Assembly (NCBI RefSeq): GCF_000956505.1
Contig: NZ_JYIX01000031.1
Span: 62,001-126,000, forward strand
DNA: 64,000 nt
From: Microbacterium azadirachtae
Lineage (GTDB): Bacteria; Actinomycetota; Actinomycetes; Actinomycetales; Microbacteriaceae
Reading direction: 5' to 3'
Shown here piece after piece: positions 1 to 9,000 of this stretch. The stretch's first letter is position 1; every line of letters starts with the position of its first letter. The notes under the pieces were generated by a model, which searched no databases, was not told the origin of the DNA, and saw only the letters and a list, made by a program, of their open reading frames with translations. A program made the translations under genes and the position numbers.

Positions 1-31
1 GTCGACATGATGCTTGACCTCTCGGGTGGAC

Positions 32-69
32 CTCTGTCAGAGTAACCCTTGTCCGAGTTGATTCGGACA
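32..69. promoter_or_regulatory. Candidate operator upstream of sugar ABC operon
   Basis: Two palindromes precede the importer operon: CTCTG-T-CAGAG at 32-42, and TGTCCGA-N6-TCGGACA at 50-69 with perfect 7-bp arms. Their position about 45-80 bases before the first start codon fits a repressor site. No regulator gene is adjacent inside the window, so the binding protein is unknown. I see no convincing -35/-10 pair. Confidence 0.4.
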
Positions 70-112
70 CAAAATCTAATCTCCGAAACAAGGATCCGCC
101 GGTCGTGCCGAG

Positions 113-1462
113 ATGCGCACGACGACCCGGAGCCCGTCGGAAGGGATGAGGACGAAGGTGTCTGCACCACGCACGCGGATCGCGAGGGCGCTCGCCGGCC
201 TCGCCGCGCTCGCCGTCGCCGGGGGAGCCCTCGCCGGCTGCGCCCCGACCGACGGGCGCGAGACGATCCGCTTCACGTTCAGCAAACGCGAGGCGATCGA
301 CTTCATGACGAAGAAGGTCGCGGAGTACAACGCCTCGCAGTCGAAGGTCAGGGTCGTGATCGACACCTCGGGCGTCGACGTCGTCTCGGCGAGCTTCGTG
401 CGGGGCAACCCGCCGGACCTCATGCTCGCGAACTACAACATGGAGGTCGCGCGCTTCGTCTCGCGCTGCGCGCTCAGCGACTTGAGCGGCACGAAGGCCG
501 CCGGCGAGATCGCCGCCACCTACCAGCCGCTGCTCGATCAGTACGGCACCTGTGCGGGCCGCACCAGTGCGCTGCCGTACTCGGTCATGGCGGCGTCGGT
601 CATCTACAACACGCAGATCTTCGCCGAGCACCGCATCGCCGTGCCGAAGACGTGGGACGAGCTGATCGCGGCGTGCGACGAGCTGAAGGCCGCCGGCGTC
701 ACGCCGTTCTACGCGACGCTCAAGGACGACTGGACCGTAGGTCAGGGCTGGTACGACTACGCGGCGGGCGGATCCCTCGACGTGCTCGACGTGTTCCAGA
801 AGCTGAACGCCGAAGGGGCGAAGGTCGGACCGGACTCGGCGACCTCGTTCTCCAAGGACTTCGCCGCGCCGATGGCGAAGATGCAGCAACTGCTCGGCGC
901 CTACGTCAACAAGGACGCGGCCAGCCGCGGCTACGGCGACGGCAACCTGGCCTTCTCGAAGGGACAGGCCGCGATGTACCTCCAGGGCCCCTGGGCGTTC
1001 AGCGAGATCGCGAAGACCGCGCCCGATCTGAAACTCGGCACCTTCCCGCTGCCGATGACGGACAGCGCCTCCGACCTCAAGGTGCGCGTCAACCTCGACC
1101 TCGCCGCGATGATCCCCGAGGGCTCGCACCACAAGGCCGCCGCGAGGGACTTCCTCGAGTATCTGTACCAGCCGCAGAACATCGAGGCGTACAACGCGTC
1201 GCAGCTCGGGTTCACCCCCACCACCTCGGCGCCGGCGCCGGACGACCCTCGCGTGGCCGGGATGATCCCGTACGTCGACGAGGGACACATCTACCAGGGG
1301 CCGTCCGTGCTCGTGCCCAAGACCATCCCCGTCTTCAACTACGCGCAGGCCATGGCCCTGGGTGCGAAGCCGCAGACCACCCTCGCGACCATGGACGCCG
1401 ACTGGGCGCGACTCGCGTTCCGCGCCCCGGCCGCCCGTGACACGAAGGGAGCAGCGCAGTGA
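113..1462 (+). CDS. Sugar ABC transporter substrate-binding lipoprotein
   Basis: Extracellular solute-binding protein (family 1, MalE/UgpB type) that would deliver a sugar to the two permeases downstream. The N-terminus has a basic stretch, a hydrophobic core and a lipobox LAGC, so it is a lipid-anchored lipoprotein. The mature part has the fold-typical segments PPDLMLANYN and VPKTWDELIAACDELKAAG. It overlaps the first permease by four bases (GTGA). An in-frame ATG at 146 gives a more usual signal-peptide length; neither start has an ideal ribosome-binding site, so the start is uncertain. With a GH13 glucosidase in the same operon the likely ligand is an alpha-glucoside, which is inference. 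Confidence 0.85.
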   Translation: MRTTTRSPSEGMRTKVSAPRTRIARALAGLAALAVAGGALAGCAPTDGRETIRFTFSKREAIDFMTKKVAEYNASQSKVRVVIDTSGVDVVSASFVRGNPPDLMLANYNMEVARFVSRCALSDLSGTKAAGEIAATYQPLLDQYGTCAGRTSALPYSVMAASVIYNTQIFAEHRIAVPKTWDELIAACDELKAAGVTPFYATLKDDWTVGQGWYDYAAGGSLDVLDVFQKLNAEGAKVGPDSATSFSKDFAAPMAKMQQLLGAYVNKDAASRGYGDGNLAFSKGQAAMYLQGPWAFSEIAKTAPDLKLGTFPLPMTDSASDLKVRVNLDLAAMIPEGSHHKAAARDFLEYLYQPQNIEAYNASQLGFTPTTSAPAPDDPRVAGMIPYVDEGHIYQGPSVLVPKTIPVFNYAQAMALGAKPQTTLATMDADWARLAFRAPAARDTKGAAQ

Positions 1463-2370
1463 GCACCACGACCGCGATCGTCACCCAGGGTGACCGCACG
1501 GTGCGCCGCAGCGCGCGGCGCGTCGAGCCGATCTACTACCTCTTCCTGCTGCCGAGCCTGATCCTGTTCACGCTCGCGATCACGGTCCCTGCGGCCATCG
1601 GGATCTTCTTCAGCTTCACCGACTCGATCGGCATCGGCGACTGGAGCTTCAACGGGGCGACCAACTACCTCGCGGCGTTCAGCGATCCGGCCATCCTGCA
1701 GAGCTACCTGTTCACGTTCGGCTTCTCCCTCGCCACGGTGATCGTGGTGAACGTGATCGGCTTCCTGCTCGCGGTCGGCCTCACCTCGCGGATCCGGTTC
1801 AAGACGGGTCTGCGCACGATCTTCGTGATCCCGATGGTGATCTCGGGCATCATCATCGCCTACGTCTTCAACTTCCTGTTCTCGAACTCGATCCCCGGGC
1901 TCGGGAACGCGACAGGGCTGGAGTGGCTGCAGACCAGCATCCTCGCCAACCCCGACCTCGCCTGGGTCGCGATCGTGATCGTGACGGCCTGGCAGGCGAT
2001 CCCCGGCACGCTGCTCATCTACATCGCCGGCCTGCTCTCGGTGCCCGGCGAGGTGTACGAGGCCGCCGCGATCGACGGGGCGTCGAAGACCCAGCAGCTC
2101 ACCCGGATCACGGTGCCGCTCGTGTTCGGCTACGTGGTGATCAACGTGATCCTCGGGTTCAAGGGCTTCCTCAACGCCTACGACATCATCATCGGCCTCA
2201 CCAACGGCGGCCCCGGCACCGCGACGCGCAGCGTCGCGATGACGATCATCGCCGGTTTCAACGGCGGCGACTACGCCTACCAGATGGCGAACGCGACCAT
2301 CTTCTTCGTCGTCGCCATCCTCATCTCCCTCCTTCAGCTCTCGCTGACGCGCGGAAGGAACGCCCTCTGA
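1459..2370 (+). CDS. Sugar ABC transporter permease (MalF/UgpA type)
   Basis: Inner-membrane permease of a carbohydrate importer, 303 residues with about six membrane segments. The ATPase-docking EAA loop is visible as EAAAIDGASKTQQLTRITVPL. It starts with GTG overlapping the binding protein and ends in TGATG shared with the second permease, so the three genes are translationally coupled. No ATP-binding subunit is present. Many actinobacteria power such importers with a shared MsiK-type ATPase encoded elsewhere. Confidence 0.9.
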   Translation: MSTTTAIVTQGDRTVRRSARRVEPIYYLFLLPSLILFTLAITVPAAIGIFFSFTDSIGIGDWSFNGATNYLAAFSDPAILQSYLFTFGFSLATVIVVNVIGFLLAVGLTSRIRFKTGLRTIFVIPMVISGIIIAYVFNFLFSNSIPGLGNATGLEWLQTSILANPDLAWVAIVIVTAWQAIPGTLLIYIAGLLSVPGEVYEAAAIDGASKTQQLTRITVPLVFGYVVINVILGFKGFLNAYDIIIGLTNGGPGTATRSVAMTIIAGFNGGDYAYQMANATIFFVVAILISLLQLSLTRGRNAL

Positions 2371-3281
2371 TGTCGACCCAGACCCTGCTCGCGACCGAGG
2401 CACTCACGACCGAGTCCCTCACCACCGGATCCGCCCGTGGCCGCCGGCGGCGCGTCCGCATGGAGCGCGTCAACTGGTCGGGCACGATCATCCTGATCCT
2501 GTGCGCGATCACCGTGCTGCTGCCGCTCTACGTCACGATCTCGATGGCGTTCAAGACCACGAATCAGGCGGTCGACGGCAACGCGTTCTCGCTGCCCGCC
2601 CCCTTCTCGATCGACGGCTTCGTGCAGGCGTGGAACCTCACGACGTTCCCGGTCGGGGCCGGCATCTCGCTGTTCGTGACCGCGGGCACCGTGGTGCTCA
2701 CGATCGTGCTGGCGGCGTTCGCGTCGTATGCGATCGTGCGCAACTGGGACCGGAAGCTGTTCCGGTACTCGTTCTTCTACCTGCTCGCCGCGATGTTCAT
2801 CCCGTTCCCCGTGGTCGCGCTGCCGCAGATCCAGCTCACCGGGCTCGTGCACCTGGACAACCCGTTCGGCGTGGTCATCCTCGCCACGATGTTCCAGCTG
2901 AGCTTCAGCGTGCTGCTGTTCACCGCGTTCCTGCGCTCGATCCCGCTCGAACTCGAGGAGAGCGCCCGCATCGACGGCGCGAGCACCTGGCAGACGTTCT
3001 GGCGGATCATCTTCCCGCTGCTCGGCCCCATGAGCGCCACGGTCGGCATCTTCGCCTTCCTCTACGCCTGGAACGACTTCATGATGCCGTCGCTGATCAT
3101 CTCGGATCCGGCCTTGCAGACCCTGCCGGTGAGGCAGAACCTGTTCCAGACGCAGTTCAGCAACAACTACAACGTGTCCTTCGCCTCGTACCTGATGGCC
3201 ATGGCCCCCGCGATCGTCGCCTACCTGTTCACGCAGCGCTGGGTGATGGAGGGCGTGACCCAGGGCGCCGTCAAGGGCTGA
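2370..3281 (+). CDS. Sugar ABC transporter permease (MalG/UgpE type)
   Basis: Second permease of the importer, 303 residues. After a Thr-rich N-terminus (LTTESLTTG) and a basic patch it has six membrane spans and the EAA-type loop LEESARIDGASTWQTFWRII. The start at 2370 is fixed by the TGATG overlap with the upstream stop and by GGAAGGAA at 2353-2360. Another frame in this region stays open further upstream, but only the part from 2370 resembles a permease. Confidence 0.9.
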   Translation: MSTQTLLATEALTTESLTTGSARGRRRRVRMERVNWSGTIILILCAITVLLPLYVTISMAFKTTNQAVDGNAFSLPAPFSIDGFVQAWNLTTFPVGAGISLFVTAGTVVLTIVLAAFASYAIVRNWDRKLFRYSFFYLLAAMFIPFPVVALPQIQLTGLVHLDNPFGVVILATMFQLSFSVLLFTAFLRSIPLELEESARIDGASTWQTFWRIIFPLLGPMSATVGIFAFLYAWNDFMMPSLIISDPALQTLPVRQNLFQTQFSNNYNVSFASYLMAMAPAIVAYLFTQRWVMEGVTQGAVKG

Positions 3282-3345
3282 CCCCGAGCCTGTCGACGGC
3301 CCGGCGCCGAGACCTCCCGAACCGCAAACCCCAGAAGGGAACCCC

Positions 3346-5025
3346 ATGACCGATGCAGTCCTCACGACCGACACCCTCGTGACCGGATCCGCCGACGCCG
3401 CCTGGTGGCGCCAGGCCGTCGTCTACCAGGTCTATCCGCGCAGCTTCTCCGACACGAACGGCGACGGCCTCGGCGACATCCGCGGTGTCGTCGAGAAGGC
3501 CGACTACCTCGCAGGCCTCGGCGTCGACGCGGTGTGGCTGAGCCCGTTCTACCCGTCGGAGCTGGCCGACGGCGGCTACGACGTCGCCGACTACCGCGAC
3601 GTGGATCCGCGTCTGGGCACCCTCGCCGACTTCGACGACATGATCGCCGCCCTGCACGCCCGCGGCATCAAGGTGATCGTCGACATCGTGCCGAACCACT
3701 CGTCGGACCAGCACGCGATGTTCCAGGCCGCGCTCGCCGCGCCCAAGGGCTCGCCGGAGCGCGACCGCTACATCTTCCGCGACGGGCTGGGCGAGAACGG
3801 GGAGCTGCCGCCCGCGGACTGGACGAGCGTGTTCGGCGGCGCCGGCTGGGAGCCGGTCGGCGACGGCCAGTGGTACTTCCACTTCTTCGCCACCGAGCAG
3901 CCCGACTTCAACTGGGACAACCCCGACGTGCACGCGGAGTTCCTGAGCACGCTGCGGTTCTGGTCGGACCGCGGGGTCGACGGCTTCCGCATCGACGTCG
4001 CGCACGGACTGAGCAAGGACCTGCCGGACGTGCTGCCGAGCCAGGCCGAGCTCGACGCGATGGACACGACCGACGGTCAGCACCCGATGTGGGACCGCGA
4101 CGCCGTGCACGACATCTACCGCGAGTGGCGGCAGGTGTTCGACGAGTACGACCCGCCGCGCATCGCGGTGGCCGAGGCGTGGGTGGCCACGGCCGAGCGC
4201 CGCGCGAAGTACGCGACCCCGGACGGGCTCGGCCAGGCGTTCAACTTCGACCTGCTCGAGGCGGACTTCGACGCCGCGCAGTTCCGGCACATCGTGACCG
4301 ACAATCTCGCGCAGAGCGAGGCGACCGGATCCAGCTCCACCTGGGTGCTCTCGAACCACGACGTCGTCCGTCACGCCACCCGCTACGGCCTGGCGCCGCT
4401 GAACGGACGCGACGTCAAGCAGGGGTCCGCGTGGATCCTCGCCGGCGGTCCCGCGGACCAGGTCGACCTGGAGCGGGGCGGACGCCGCGCGCTCGCCGCG
4501 TCGCTGTTCCTCCTCGGCCTCCCCGGCAGCACCTACCTGTACCAGGGCGAGGAGCTCGGCCTGCACGAGGTCGCCGACATCAAGGCCGAGGACCGGCAGG
4601 ACCCCGCGTTCTTCCGCGGCGCCGACCCCGACCGCGACGGGCTCGGCCGCGACGGCTGCCGCGTGCCGCTGCCCTGGGCGCGCTCCGGATCCTCGTTCGG
4701 GTTCGGCGCCGCCGGCGCCCACATCCCGCAGCCGGCCTGGTTCGCGGACTACGCGGTCGAGGCCGAGGATGCGGATCCGGCGTCCTCGCTGAACGCCTAC
4801 CGGCGCGCACTCGCCCTGCGCCACGAGCTGCAGACCGGCGAGAGCCTGGACTGGATCGAGACGGGCCGCGACGACGTGCTCCGCTTCGTCCGCCCGAACG
4901 GCTGGCAGGTCGTGACGAACTTCGGCACCGAGCCGTTCGCGCTCGCCGCCGGCGAGGAGCCGGTGCTCGGCGCGCTCGTCGACGGCGCGGTGGCCGGCGA
5001 GAGCACGGTCTGGCTGCGCGGCTGA
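3346..5025 (+). CDS. GH13 alpha-glucosidase / oligo-1,6-glucosidase
   Basis: Cytoplasmic glycoside hydrolase family 13 enzyme, 559 residues, with no signal peptide. It would release glucose from the alpha-glucosides brought in by the adjacent importer. Conserved GH13 regions are intact: DIVPNHSS (about 113-120), GFRIDVAH with nucleophile Asp217, AVAEAW with acid/base Glu277, and SNHD with Asp339. QPDFNWDNP is typical of the alpha-glucosidase/sucrose isomerase subgroup rather than secreted amylases. GAAGGGA precedes the ATG. The N-terminal TDTLVTGSAD echoes the Thr-rich start of the upstream permease. Exact linkage specificity cannot be read. Confidence 0.88.
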   Translation: MTDAVLTTDTLVTGSADAAWWRQAVVYQVYPRSFSDTNGDGLGDIRGVVEKADYLAGLGVDAVWLSPFYPSELADGGYDVADYRDVDPRLGTLADFDDMIAALHARGIKVIVDIVPNHSSDQHAMFQAALAAPKGSPERDRYIFRDGLGENGELPPADWTSVFGGAGWEPVGDGQWYFHFFATEQPDFNWDNPDVHAEFLSTLRFWSDRGVDGFRIDVAHGLSKDLPDVLPSQAELDAMDTTDGQHPMWDRDAVHDIYREWRQVFDEYDPPRIAVAEAWVATAERRAKYATPDGLGQAFNFDLLEADFDAAQFRHIVTDNLAQSEATGSSSTWVLSNHDVVRHATRYGLAPLNGRDVKQGSAWILAGGPADQVDLERGGRRALAASLFLLGLPGSTYLYQGEELGLHEVADIKAEDRQDPAFFRGADPDRDGLGRDGCRVPLPWARSGSSFGFGAAGAHIPQPAWFADYAVEAEDADPASSLNAYRRALALRHELQTGESLDWIETGRDDVLRFVRPNGWQVVTNFGTEPFALAAGEEPVLGALVDGAVAGESTVWLRG

Positions 5026-5083
5026 GCGGATCCGCCTCCGGAGGATCCCGCCCTGCGGGATGAGCCACCGGTGGGCGGACAGG

Positions 5084-5119
5084 GGAGGGGCCGACGCGAA
5101 TGATCGCGTCGGCCCCTCC
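5084..5119. terminator. Bidirectional terminator hairpin
   Basis: A perfect 16-bp stem (GGAGGGGCCGACGCGA with its complement) closes a four-base ATGA loop exactly between the convergent GH13 gene and PIG-L gene. The T-tract is weak in both directions, as is common in actinobacteria. Confidence 0.85.
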
Positions 5120-5125
5120 GTTCGT

Positions 5126-7918
5126 TCAGCGGGAGCGCCCGCCCAGCGGCGCGCGGGCGGCGGAGACGCCGCTCTGCGACTCGAAGGACACGGCCAGCAC
5201 GGGAGAGGCCGGCGTGCCGGTGAGGCTGTCGCCCGTGCCGCTCGCGGTGGTGCTGACCGGGAAGCCGACGTCGGTCCGTCCAGAGCCCACGGCCTTCTCG
5301 GTGCTGCCCAGGACCTTGGCGCCGTCCCAGAGGAACACCCGGGCCGTGCCCGCCCGCGGGGTCTGCAGCGCGACCTTCGCGATGCCGCCCGAGACGGAGG
5401 ACGAGAGCACCTTGAGCGCGTGGTCCGCCTTCGACGATCCGCCGAGGGGCACCTGGTCGCCGGCGGACTGCAGGATCGACTGCGGTGAGGCGACCGACCG
5501 CGCCGCGGTGTCGGGCAGCGTCGGATCCTTGGGGCCGGCACCCGCGTCGGCGATGCCGTCGAGCGTGATGATGCCCCAGCGCCACGGATCCGCCCGCATG
5601 CCGGGGAACGTCGACCAGCCGACGCGGTTCTGCGCGGCCTTGTTCTGGGTGTCCGAGTCGTTCACGACCACGTTGAACCCGACGTGGGCCGGGTCGAGGT
5701 TGTCGGGCAGCACTGAGAACGGGATCTTCACCTCGAGGTCGTAGCCGGCGTACTCGGCGGCGGTCGGCGCCATCCGGACCGCCACCTCCATACCGGGGGC
5801 CGTCACGGCCGCCTCGCCCTGCCAGTTGTCCCTGTCGCGGCCCACGCCGGGTGCGCCCGTCATGGTGTCCATCGAGGGCATGATGCCGCCGATGAAGGTG
5901 TGCGCGGTGTTGGGCGCGTCCCCGCGGGGGTCGACGTAGATCTCGACCGAATCGGTGCGGCGCTGGCGCTTGTTGTCCGCGGCCGGGAGGATCGTCCCGC
6001 GGATGTCGTCGGCGACCGAGATGAACAGGTAGAGGTTCGCGTCGTCGTGGGTGATCCAGGTCTTCGCGCTGATCGAGGCGGTGGTGCCGCCCATCGGGGA
6101 TCCGTCCCAGATCGTCTCCACCGGGATCGGATCGCCGGGGTACTCGTCGTCCCGGCGCACGCCGTCCAGCACGGGGGCGACCTCGGCGCGCTGCACCGCA
6201 TAGGCGGGCACGAGGTTCATGGTGACCGATCGGGCGGCGGTGCCGGCATCGCTCACCGCGCGGACGGTCACGGGCCAGTTGCCGCCGTTGCTCGCACGGT
6301 TCGCGGTGGGGATCGCGGTGTCGGTGTTGGCGACGTCGAAGGTGAGCGTGGCGGTCGCCCCGGCCCCGAGCCCCGCATAGGGCAGTTCGGCCGGCGATGC
6401 GGCGAACCCGGCGGGGAGCTCCAGCGAGACCGAGCCGGAGCGGACCTGGTCGGAGAAGTTCTGCACGATCACGTCCAGCGGACGCGTGCGGCCCTGGCCG
6501 ACGGGGAACAGCTCGGGGACGAGCACGTCGAGGTGCTTCATCCCGAGTCCCGCGGTCCACTCCCGGAACAGGCGGATCTCGGGCAGCGGGCTGATGGTCG
6601 CCTCGACCGCCCCTGCCACGCGGAGCGGGGCGAACGTGGTGCCGGAGGCGCCGCCCGCGGTGAGCGTCGCCTCGACGCGCGCCTGGGTGCCCACCGGGTC
6701 GGATCCGGCGGTGACCTGGAACGTGAGGCGCTGGGATCCGCCCTTCTTGAGCGCGCGCACGGACTGGGATCCGCTCACCGACCATCCGCTCGGGACCGCC
6801 AGCGTCACGGCGCCGCCCGCGAGCTTCGCGTCGTCCGGCGCGGTGATCGTCACATCGACGGCGAGGCTCTGACCAGCGACCGCCTCGAACCGCGCGGGGC
6901 GCACGTCGATGAGGGTGCCGAAGGGGAGGCCGCCGTCGATCGGCAGCGCAGCACCGCGCAGGGCGGCATCGCCGCCGGAGCGGGGGTCCGCGAGCGGGGT
7001 GCGGGAGTGGATGACCGTGAACCACGAGGTGGAGATCTTGGCGGGGTCGGTGGGGCTCGCGGCCATCTCGGCCCAGCCCTGCGTGACATAGGCCCAGCGC
7101 GCGAGGTCGAGCATCTCCGACCAGCGGCGGCCGTTGCGGGCGCTGGGGGTGCCGTTCCAGCAGCCGAAGACGACGTCGGATGCGACGGACGGGGTGTAGC
7201 CTGCGGCGACGCCGCCCTCGCCGTTCGCGCCCGTGCCGTTCGCGCCGGCGCGGAGGATGCGCCGCGGCTGCCAGGCCGCGAAGCCCTCGGCGAGATGCTC
7301 GGGGAAGCGGCTGGGGTCGCCGGCCGCGAGGTAGGCCTCGACGGCGAACATCGCCGCCTGCTGGTGGTTGCCGTGGTTGCCTTCGACGGCCGACGGGTTC
7401 ATCGTGACGATGACATCCGGCCGGGTCGCGCGCACCACGCGCACGATGCGGCCGAGGACCGCGTCGCCACCCCAGACCTGATGCGACAGCGGCGCGCTCG
7501 CGGTGTAGTAGAAGTCCAGGCCGTCCAGGTTGAAGACGTGCTCGATGCCCGCGTAGCCGACGGCCTTGCGCTCCTCGGCCTCGCGCATCATGCCCAGCGG
7601 CGGCCCCTCCTCGAGCCCGACGGCGTTGCCGCCGCCCTCGCCGCGGGTGACCGTGATCACGCCGGCCTTCACGTCGAAGAACTCGTTCCACTGACCGAAC
7701 ACGCCGAGGTTGCCCGCCTCGTCGTCCGGGTGCGCCCCGATGAACAGCACGTTGAGCTTGACGGCGCCGCCCGGGGCCGCGAGCGCCTGTTCCGCCGCGC
7801 TCAGCGGCGAGACCTGGAAGGCGGCGCCGGCCGCGGCGGCGACGCCGAGCACGCCTCCGGCCTTGAAGAGGGTGCGGCGGGACATCGCGCGCTGGGACAG
7901 GGGGAGTCGATCGTCCAT
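5126..7918 (-). CDS. Tat-exported PIG-L deacetylase with carbohydrate-binding C-terminus
   Basis: A 930-residue multidomain enzyme. The N-terminus carries a twin-arginine signal (SRRTLFKAGG, about 13-22), implying export after folding. The PIG-L/LmbE domain follows, with the metal-binding AHPDDE at 62-67 and a later EGNHGNH that should supply the third ligand. Family members remove N-acetyl groups from amino-sugar conjugates. The second half looks like an NEW3/NPCBM-type beta domain and then a CBM9/DOMON-like domain (VLDGVRRDDEYPGD, TDSVEIYVDPRG), suggesting glycan targeting. The start at 7918 follows GGAAGGAC. Its own upstream region and the terminator at 8062-8102 separate it from the operon behind it. 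The substrate is unknown. Confidence 0.8.
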   Translation of the reverse strand: MDDRLPLSQRAMSRRTLFKAGGVLGVAAAAGAAFQVSPLSAAEQALAAPGGAVKLNVLFIGAHPDDEAGNLGVFGQWNEFFDVKAGVITVTRGEGGGNAVGLEEGPPLGMMREAEERKAVGYAGIEHVFNLDGLDFYYTASAPLSHQVWGGDAVLGRIVRVVRATRPDVIVTMNPSAVEGNHGNHQQAAMFAVEAYLAAGDPSRFPEHLAEGFAAWQPRRILRAGANGTGANGEGGVAAGYTPSVASDVVFGCWNGTPSARNGRRWSEMLDLARWAYVTQGWAEMAASPTDPAKISTSWFTVIHSRTPLADPRSGGDAALRGAALPIDGGLPFGTLIDVRPARFEAVAGQSLAVDVTITAPDDAKLAGGAVTLAVPSGWSVSGSQSVRALKKGGSQRLTFQVTAGSDPVGTQARVEATLTAGGASGTTFAPLRVAGAVEATISPLPEIRLFREWTAGLGMKHLDVLVPELFPVGQGRTRPLDVIVQNFSDQVRSGSVSLELPAGFAASPAELPYAGLGAGATATLTFDVANTDTAIPTANRASNGGNWPVTVRAVSDAGTAARSVTMNLVPAYAVQRAEVAPVLDGVRRDDEYPGDPIPVETIWDGSPMGGTTASISAKTWITHDDANLYLFISVADDIRGTILPAADNKRQRRTDSVEIYVDPRGDAPNTAHTFIGGIMPSMDTMTGAPGVGRDRDNWQGEAAVTAPGMEVAVRMAPTAAEYAGYDLEVKIPFSVLPDNLDPAHVGFNVVVNDSDTQNKAAQNRVGWSTFPGMRADPWRWGIITLDGIADAGAGPKDPTLPDTAARSVASPQSILQSAGDQVPLGGSSKADHALKVLSSSVSGGIAKVALQTPRAGTARVFLWDGAKVLGSTEKAVGSGRTDVGFPVSTTASGTGDSLTGTPASPVLAVSFESQSGVSAARAPLGGRSR

Positions 7919-7992
7919 GAGTCGTCCTTCCGCGCGAGCGGACGTCGACGTCACGTCCCGCGCATTCGGTGGAGAGGGGAAGCGATACTTTC

Positions 7993-8022
7993 TTTCTGTG
8001 TAGAAATAACCGCTAACAGCAA
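7993..8022 (-). promoter_or_regulatory. Candidate regulatory site upstream of PIG-L gene
   Basis: An inverted repeat TTTCT-GTGT-AGAAA (7993-8006) lies next to CTAACAGCAA (8013-8022). The second motif recurs with one change as CTGACAGCAA (16604-16613) upstream of the other PIG-L gene. Both deacetylase genes are therefore preceded by a related site, possibly bound by the ROK repressor encoded at 14547-15668. Confidence 0.35.
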
Positions 8023-8061
8023 TTCCACAGGTGCCGGGGATGGGCGTCAACGCCGGAAAAT

Positions 8062-8102
8062 ATCTCCGCCGCCGCGTCCCTTGCGGAACGGGCGGCGGAG
8101 AT
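8062..8102 (-). terminator. Terminator of the lyase/ROK operon
   Basis: On the minus strand a perfect 12-bp stem, ATCTCCGCCGCC with its complement, is followed by ATATTTTCC. It begins at the last base of the ROK kinase stop codon, so it ends the operon that starts near 16.5 kb. Confidence 0.85.
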
Positions 8103-8992
8103 CACGCCTCTACGGCGTCGTCCGCGAGCATCACCGCGCCGCGCAGCGACGCATCGGGCCCGAACTCGGAGAGCAGCAGTTCCGGCGCATAGGGGAGGGC
8201 GGATCCGAGACGCTCCGACAGCGGCCGGAACAGGGCGGATCCCGCCCGGGTCATCCCCCCGCCCACGACGATCCGCGACGGATCGCAGGTGAGCGCCGCG
8301 GTGATGAGATGCCGCGCGATCTCGTCGACCGTGCCCGACCACATCTCGTCGGCTGCGGGGCTCGTGCCGAGCGCCGCGATCAACCCGGGGACGTCGGAGG
8401 CGGGTACGTGGCCGTCGGCCGCGACCCTTCTCTCGAGACCGCTGCCGCCGGCGAACTCCTCCAGGGTCGGGACGCCCGCGCGCCACTCGGACACCGCGCC
8501 CACGATGCCGTATCCGATCTCGCCGGCGGCACCGTGGGCGCCGCGGAGCACCCGGCCGTCCAGCACCGGGGCGATCGCGATGCCGGTGCCGAGATTGACG
8601 TAGAGCCCCACCCTCGTGCCCCGCAGCGCGCCCGCTCTGGCCTCCGCCAGGGCGGCGGCCTTCACATCGTTCTCGATCGCGACCGGGACGGCTCCGAAGG
8701 CGTCCCGGAAGCGGCCGGCGAGGTCGAGCTCGGACCAGCCGATGACGTTCGGGGCGAGGTCGACCCTGTCGTCGAACACGATCCCCGGAGTCGACACCCC
8801 CACCGCGTCGACGACTCCTGGCTCCGCCAGGCGCGCGGCGGCCGCGAAGGTCCGCTCGAGCACGCTGACGGCGGGCTCGTCCGGGCCGATCCGCAGGCGC
8901 TCGTCCCTGCGCGAGCCGTCGGCGGACTCCACGCGGAGCGCGACCTTGGTGCCGCCGAAGTCGATTCCGAGAACGCTCATCCGGCGCGACAT
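8102..8992 (-). CDS. ROK-family sugar kinase
   Basis: Cytoplasmic ATP-dependent kinase of the ROK family, 296 residues. The phosphate-binding motif IDFGGTKVAL opens the protein, and the second half has the typical VPVAIENDVKAAALAE and GTGIAIAPVLDG segments. There is no N-terminal helix-turn-helix, so it is an enzyme rather than a repressor. The zinc motif CxCGxxGC of many glucokinases and NagK proteins is absent after GAHGAAGEIGYG. ATG codons at 8992 and 8980 are both possible. It is the last gene of the operon and probably phosphorylates the sugar freed by the upstream enzymes. Confidence 0.8.
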   Translation of the reverse strand: MSRRMSVLGIDFGGTKVALRVESADGSRRDERLRIGPDEPAVSVLERTFAAAARLAEPGVVDAVGVSTPGIVFDDRVDLAPNVIGWSELDLAGRFRDAFGAVPVAIENDVKAAALAEARAGALRGTRVGLYVNLGTGIAIAPVLDGRVLRGAHGAAGEIGYGIVGAVSEWRAGVPTLEEFAGGSGLERRVAADGHVPASDVPGLIAALGTSPAADEMWSGTVDEIARHLITAALTCDPSRIVVGGGMTRAGSALFRPLSERLGSALPYAPELLLSEFGPDASLRGAVMLADDAVEA

Positions 8993-9000
8993 CCGCCCGA

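Noticed and set aside
8102-8992. ROK protein at the operon end as a second repressor
   Set aside because: It lacks an N-terminal helix-turn-helix and begins directly with the phosphate-binding motif, so a kinase fits better.
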